From: an uncultured Roseburia sp.
Lineage (GTDB): Bacteria > Bacillota_A > Clostridia > Lachnospirales > Lachnospiraceae
Length of the DNA stretch: 64,000 bases
NCBI GenBank assembly: GCA_900557275.1
Contig: USRX01000003.1
Location: 1-64,000 of the forward strand
Direction: 5' to 3'
Shown here piece by piece: positions 62,328-64,000 of this stretch. Under the pieces are notes generated by a model. It did no database searches. It was not told the origin of the DNA and saw only the letters and a list, made by a program, of their open reading frames with translations. Numbering within the stretch: position 1 is the first letter of the stretch; the number at the start of each line of letters is the position of its first letter. Both the position numbers and the translations under genes were made by a program.

Positions 62328-63173
62328 TTACAGCACACGATGGATAGAACAAATAGATTCCGTAATCAGTTTTTTAAAGTCCGGCGCTACCCGATCAGCG
62401 GTCTCCTGAATCTCTGCATGCGTCAGTGGATTTTTTGAAATGCCTGCTGCCAAATTGGAAATGCAGGATACCCCACAGATCTCCATGCCCATATGACGGG
62501 CCGCGATCGCTTCCACTGCCGTACTCATTCCGACTGCATCTGCGCCAAGCATCCGATACATCTGAATCTCCTGCGGTGTCTCATAGTTCGGCCCCGTCGT
62601 CTGGACATAGACGCCTTCTTTTAACGGAAGATTGAGATATTTCGCAGTCTCTTTTATCGTTTTCTGAAGCTTCTTACTGTATACTTCACTCATATCCGGA
62701 AAACGGACGCCAAGTTCCTCTATATTCGATCCAATCAACGGCGATGGTACAAAGCTGGAAATATGCCCGTTGATCAACATAAAATCTCCTGCCTGCATCC
62801 CATCCTGAATGCCTCCGGCAGCATTGGTCAGAAACAATACTTTCGCTCCCAGCAGCCCCATCAGACGGGTTGGTAGAACCACATCTTCCATTGGATATCC
62901 TTCATAATAATGCACACGTCCCTGCATGATCACAACAGGAACATCTTTCACATATCCAAACACAAACCGACCTTTATGCCCCAGTACAGTAGACACCGGA
63001 AATCCTTCGATCTCATGATAATCCAGTGTCGCTTCCACCCGGATCTGCTCTGCATAATCTCCAAGGCCGGAACCAAGGATCAAAGCAATCTCCGGTTTAA
63101 ACTCTATTTTCTGTTTTACGCTCTCATAGCAGCGCATTAATTTTTCATATACAGGATTCATACTAATGTCCAT
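62328..63173 (-). CDS. Purine nucleoside phosphorylase
   Basis: A 281-aa class II (trimeric) PNP that cleaves inosine or guanosine with phosphate. The phosphate site LILGSGLGDYAE (about residue 30), GRVHYYEGY (about 84), TNAAGGIQDGMQ (about 114) and TTGPNYETPQEI (about 195) are present, and MSTAVEAIAARHMGM (about 218) is typical. The deaminase gene follows after 97 nt and deoB is in the same window, giving a ribonucleoside salvage set. The start has AAAGG 7 nt upstream; an ATG four codons on is also possible. Confidence 0.95.
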   Translation of the reverse strand: MDISMNPVYEKLMRCYESVKQKIEFKPEIALILGSGLGDYAEQIRVEATLDYHEIEGFPVSTVLGHKGRFVFGYVKDVPVVIMQGRVHYYEGYPMEDVVLPTRLMGLLGAKVLFLTNAAGGIQDGMQAGDFMLINGHISSFVPSPLIGSNIEELGVRFPDMSEVYSKKLQKTIKETAKYLNLPLKEGVYVQTTGPNYETPQEIQMYRMLGADAVGMSTAVEAIAARHMGMEICGVSCISNLAAGISKNPLTHAEIQETADRVAPDFKKLITESICSIHRVL

Positions 63174-63356
63174 TCCGCCGCCTTTAACCTGCGGCTCAAC
63201 CGGTAGTTTTATCTCAATGGTATATTATAGCCAAAATCATAGGGTTTGTAAATACCTGCCCTATTCCACACTGCTCTTTGATTTTCTTACTGTAATTCCA
63301 CCCTGTTTCAGATTTTTGGCAAATACTACCACTCCGTCTGAAAAAGAGTCCTTACA

Positions 63357-63400
63357 AAAACTGCTTCCGAAATCTTTTTGAAAATTCCGGAAGCAGTTTT
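63357..63400 (-). terminator. Terminator of spoIVA
   Basis: AAAACTGCTTCCG (63357-63369) and CGGAAGCAGTTTT (63388-63400) form a 13-bp stem, and TTTTTG follows on the minus strand, about 56 nt after the spoIVA stop. Confidence 0.88.
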
Positions 63401-63455
63401 CAAAACAGCAAAAATATCTCCAAAAATTGCAGTAACATAAGAATACATGCACGAT

Positions 63456-64000
63456 TTAAATAATGATGCACACCAGCCCGCCATTGCTGTCATTAACGAT
63501 TTTCTGCATAGTATCCTGCAGTTTCAGCTGACTCTGATCATCCATAAGAGCAATCTTTCGGCTAATCCCATCTTCTACCAGTTCGCCAATAGATTTTCCA
63601 AATACATTGGTCTTCCAAATCCCCTCTTCTGTATCCTGATTTTGCTGAATATAATTGATCAGATCCTGCGCCTGCTCTTCGCTTCCGATGATTGGAGCAA
63701 TCTCTGTCTCTACATTTGCACGGATCATATGAATAGAGGGCGATGCAGCTTTCAGCTTTACCCCATATTTATTGCCATGCCGGATTAGCTGTGGCTCCTC
63801 TATCTGAATCTCCGACATGGAGGGAAGGACTACACCATATCCTTTCTGCTGCACATTCTCCATAGCCTCCGCTACTTTTTCATACTGTTTTTTTGCAGAC
63901 GCAAGTTCTTTTACCATAGAGATAAGTTCATATTCTCCCCGGATTGGCATGCCTGCCAGCTCACTCATATTTTCATAATACAGTGCTTCGTCCACATCCA
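63456..64000 (-). CDS. spoIVA: Stage IV sporulation protein A, C-terminal part
   Basis: The last 181 codons of a gene entering from the right edge. The sequence (ALYYENMSELAGMPIRGEYE; SGEIQIEEP-like SMSEIQIEEPQLIRHGNKYG; ending DSNGGLVCIII) matches the C-terminus of SpoIVA, the ATPase that polymerises on the forespore surface as the spore-coat basement layer. The conserved final hydrophobic stretch, which binds SpoVM at the membrane, is intact. The N-terminal GTPase-like domain lies outside the window. Confidence 0.93.
   Translation of the reverse strand, partial: DVDEALYYENMSELAGMPIRGEYELISMVKELASAKKQYEKVAEAMENVQQKGYGVVLPSMSEIQIEEPQLIRHGNKYGVKLKAASPSIHMIRANVETEIAPIIGSEEQAQDLINYIQQNQDTEEGIWKTNVFGKSIGELVEDGISRKIALMDDQSQLKLQDTMQKIVNDSNGGLVCIII

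Overview
The window is a bacterial chromosome segment from an endospore-forming, low-to-moderate-GC Firmicute, most likely a gut Lachnospiraceae of the Blautia/Dorea type. The support is a complete eight-gene spoIIIA operon plus the 3' end of spoIVA, purine-rich Shine-Dalgarno sequences before nearly every gene, frequent TTG/GTG starts, a CGAAC-N4-GTTCG LexA box in front of recA, C+ type L31, and a PurH function split into a stand-alone AICAR transformylase and a PurO-type IMP cyclohydrolase. No rRNA, tRNA, CRISPR array, transposase or integrase was seen. Almost all genes lie on the minus strand; the exceptions are the HipA-like/DUF3037 pair and pyrBI.

Positions 1 to about 10,130 form an A+T-rich accessory or defence island. 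In order it holds a partial DUF1016 (YhcG-type) nuclease gene containing a perfect 29-nt palindrome, a WYL-regulator remnant, a RelE/ParE toxin with its Phd/YefM antitoxin, a HipA-like kinase with a DUF3037 partner on the plus strand behind an operator-overlapped promoter, a DUF4062 (TIR-like fold) gene, and a complete type I restriction-modification operon transcribed hsdR-hsdM-hsdS-DUF4062. A rho-independent terminator at 10129-10165 closes the neighbouring core operon.

Positions 10.2 to 31.6 kb carry translation genes (rpmE, a DUF1385 gene, prmC, prfA), ackA and lysA. They also carry a translationally coupled pair: a glyoxalase-fold protein and a membrane protein with two Rossmann-like segments and a C-terminal ryanodine-receptor (RyR) domain. 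A Bce-like module follows (response regulator, intramembrane-sensing kinase, ABC ATPase, double-FtsX permease) with a matching 8-4-8 operator. The stretch ends with the split purine genes, a small two-helix membrane protein, the UPF0210/ACT pair and a WalJ-like hydrolase.

Positions 31.7 to 49.4 kb hold coaE, polA, a trigger factor lacking its ribosome-binding domain, a ribose-type sugar ABC operon (binding protein, double ATPase, permease), pyrBI, rny, recX, recA, trxA, prfC and deoB.

Positions 49.6 to 64 kb hold the sporulation engulfment-channel operon spoIIIAA-AH, rpsU, alaS, a ClC-family channel, rnhA, an MTA/SAH-deaminase-like amidohydrolase, purine nucleoside phosphorylase and the 3' end of spoIVA.

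The best candidates for undescribed biology are the RyR/Rossmann membrane protein with its coupled glyoxalase-fold partner, the HipA-like/DUF3037 unit with its palindromic operator, and the DUF4062 gene added to the type I RM operon. Several folded intergenic elements are unassigned, chiefly at 43771-43837, 44685-44738 and 20050-20131. All functions are read from sequence motifs without database searches.
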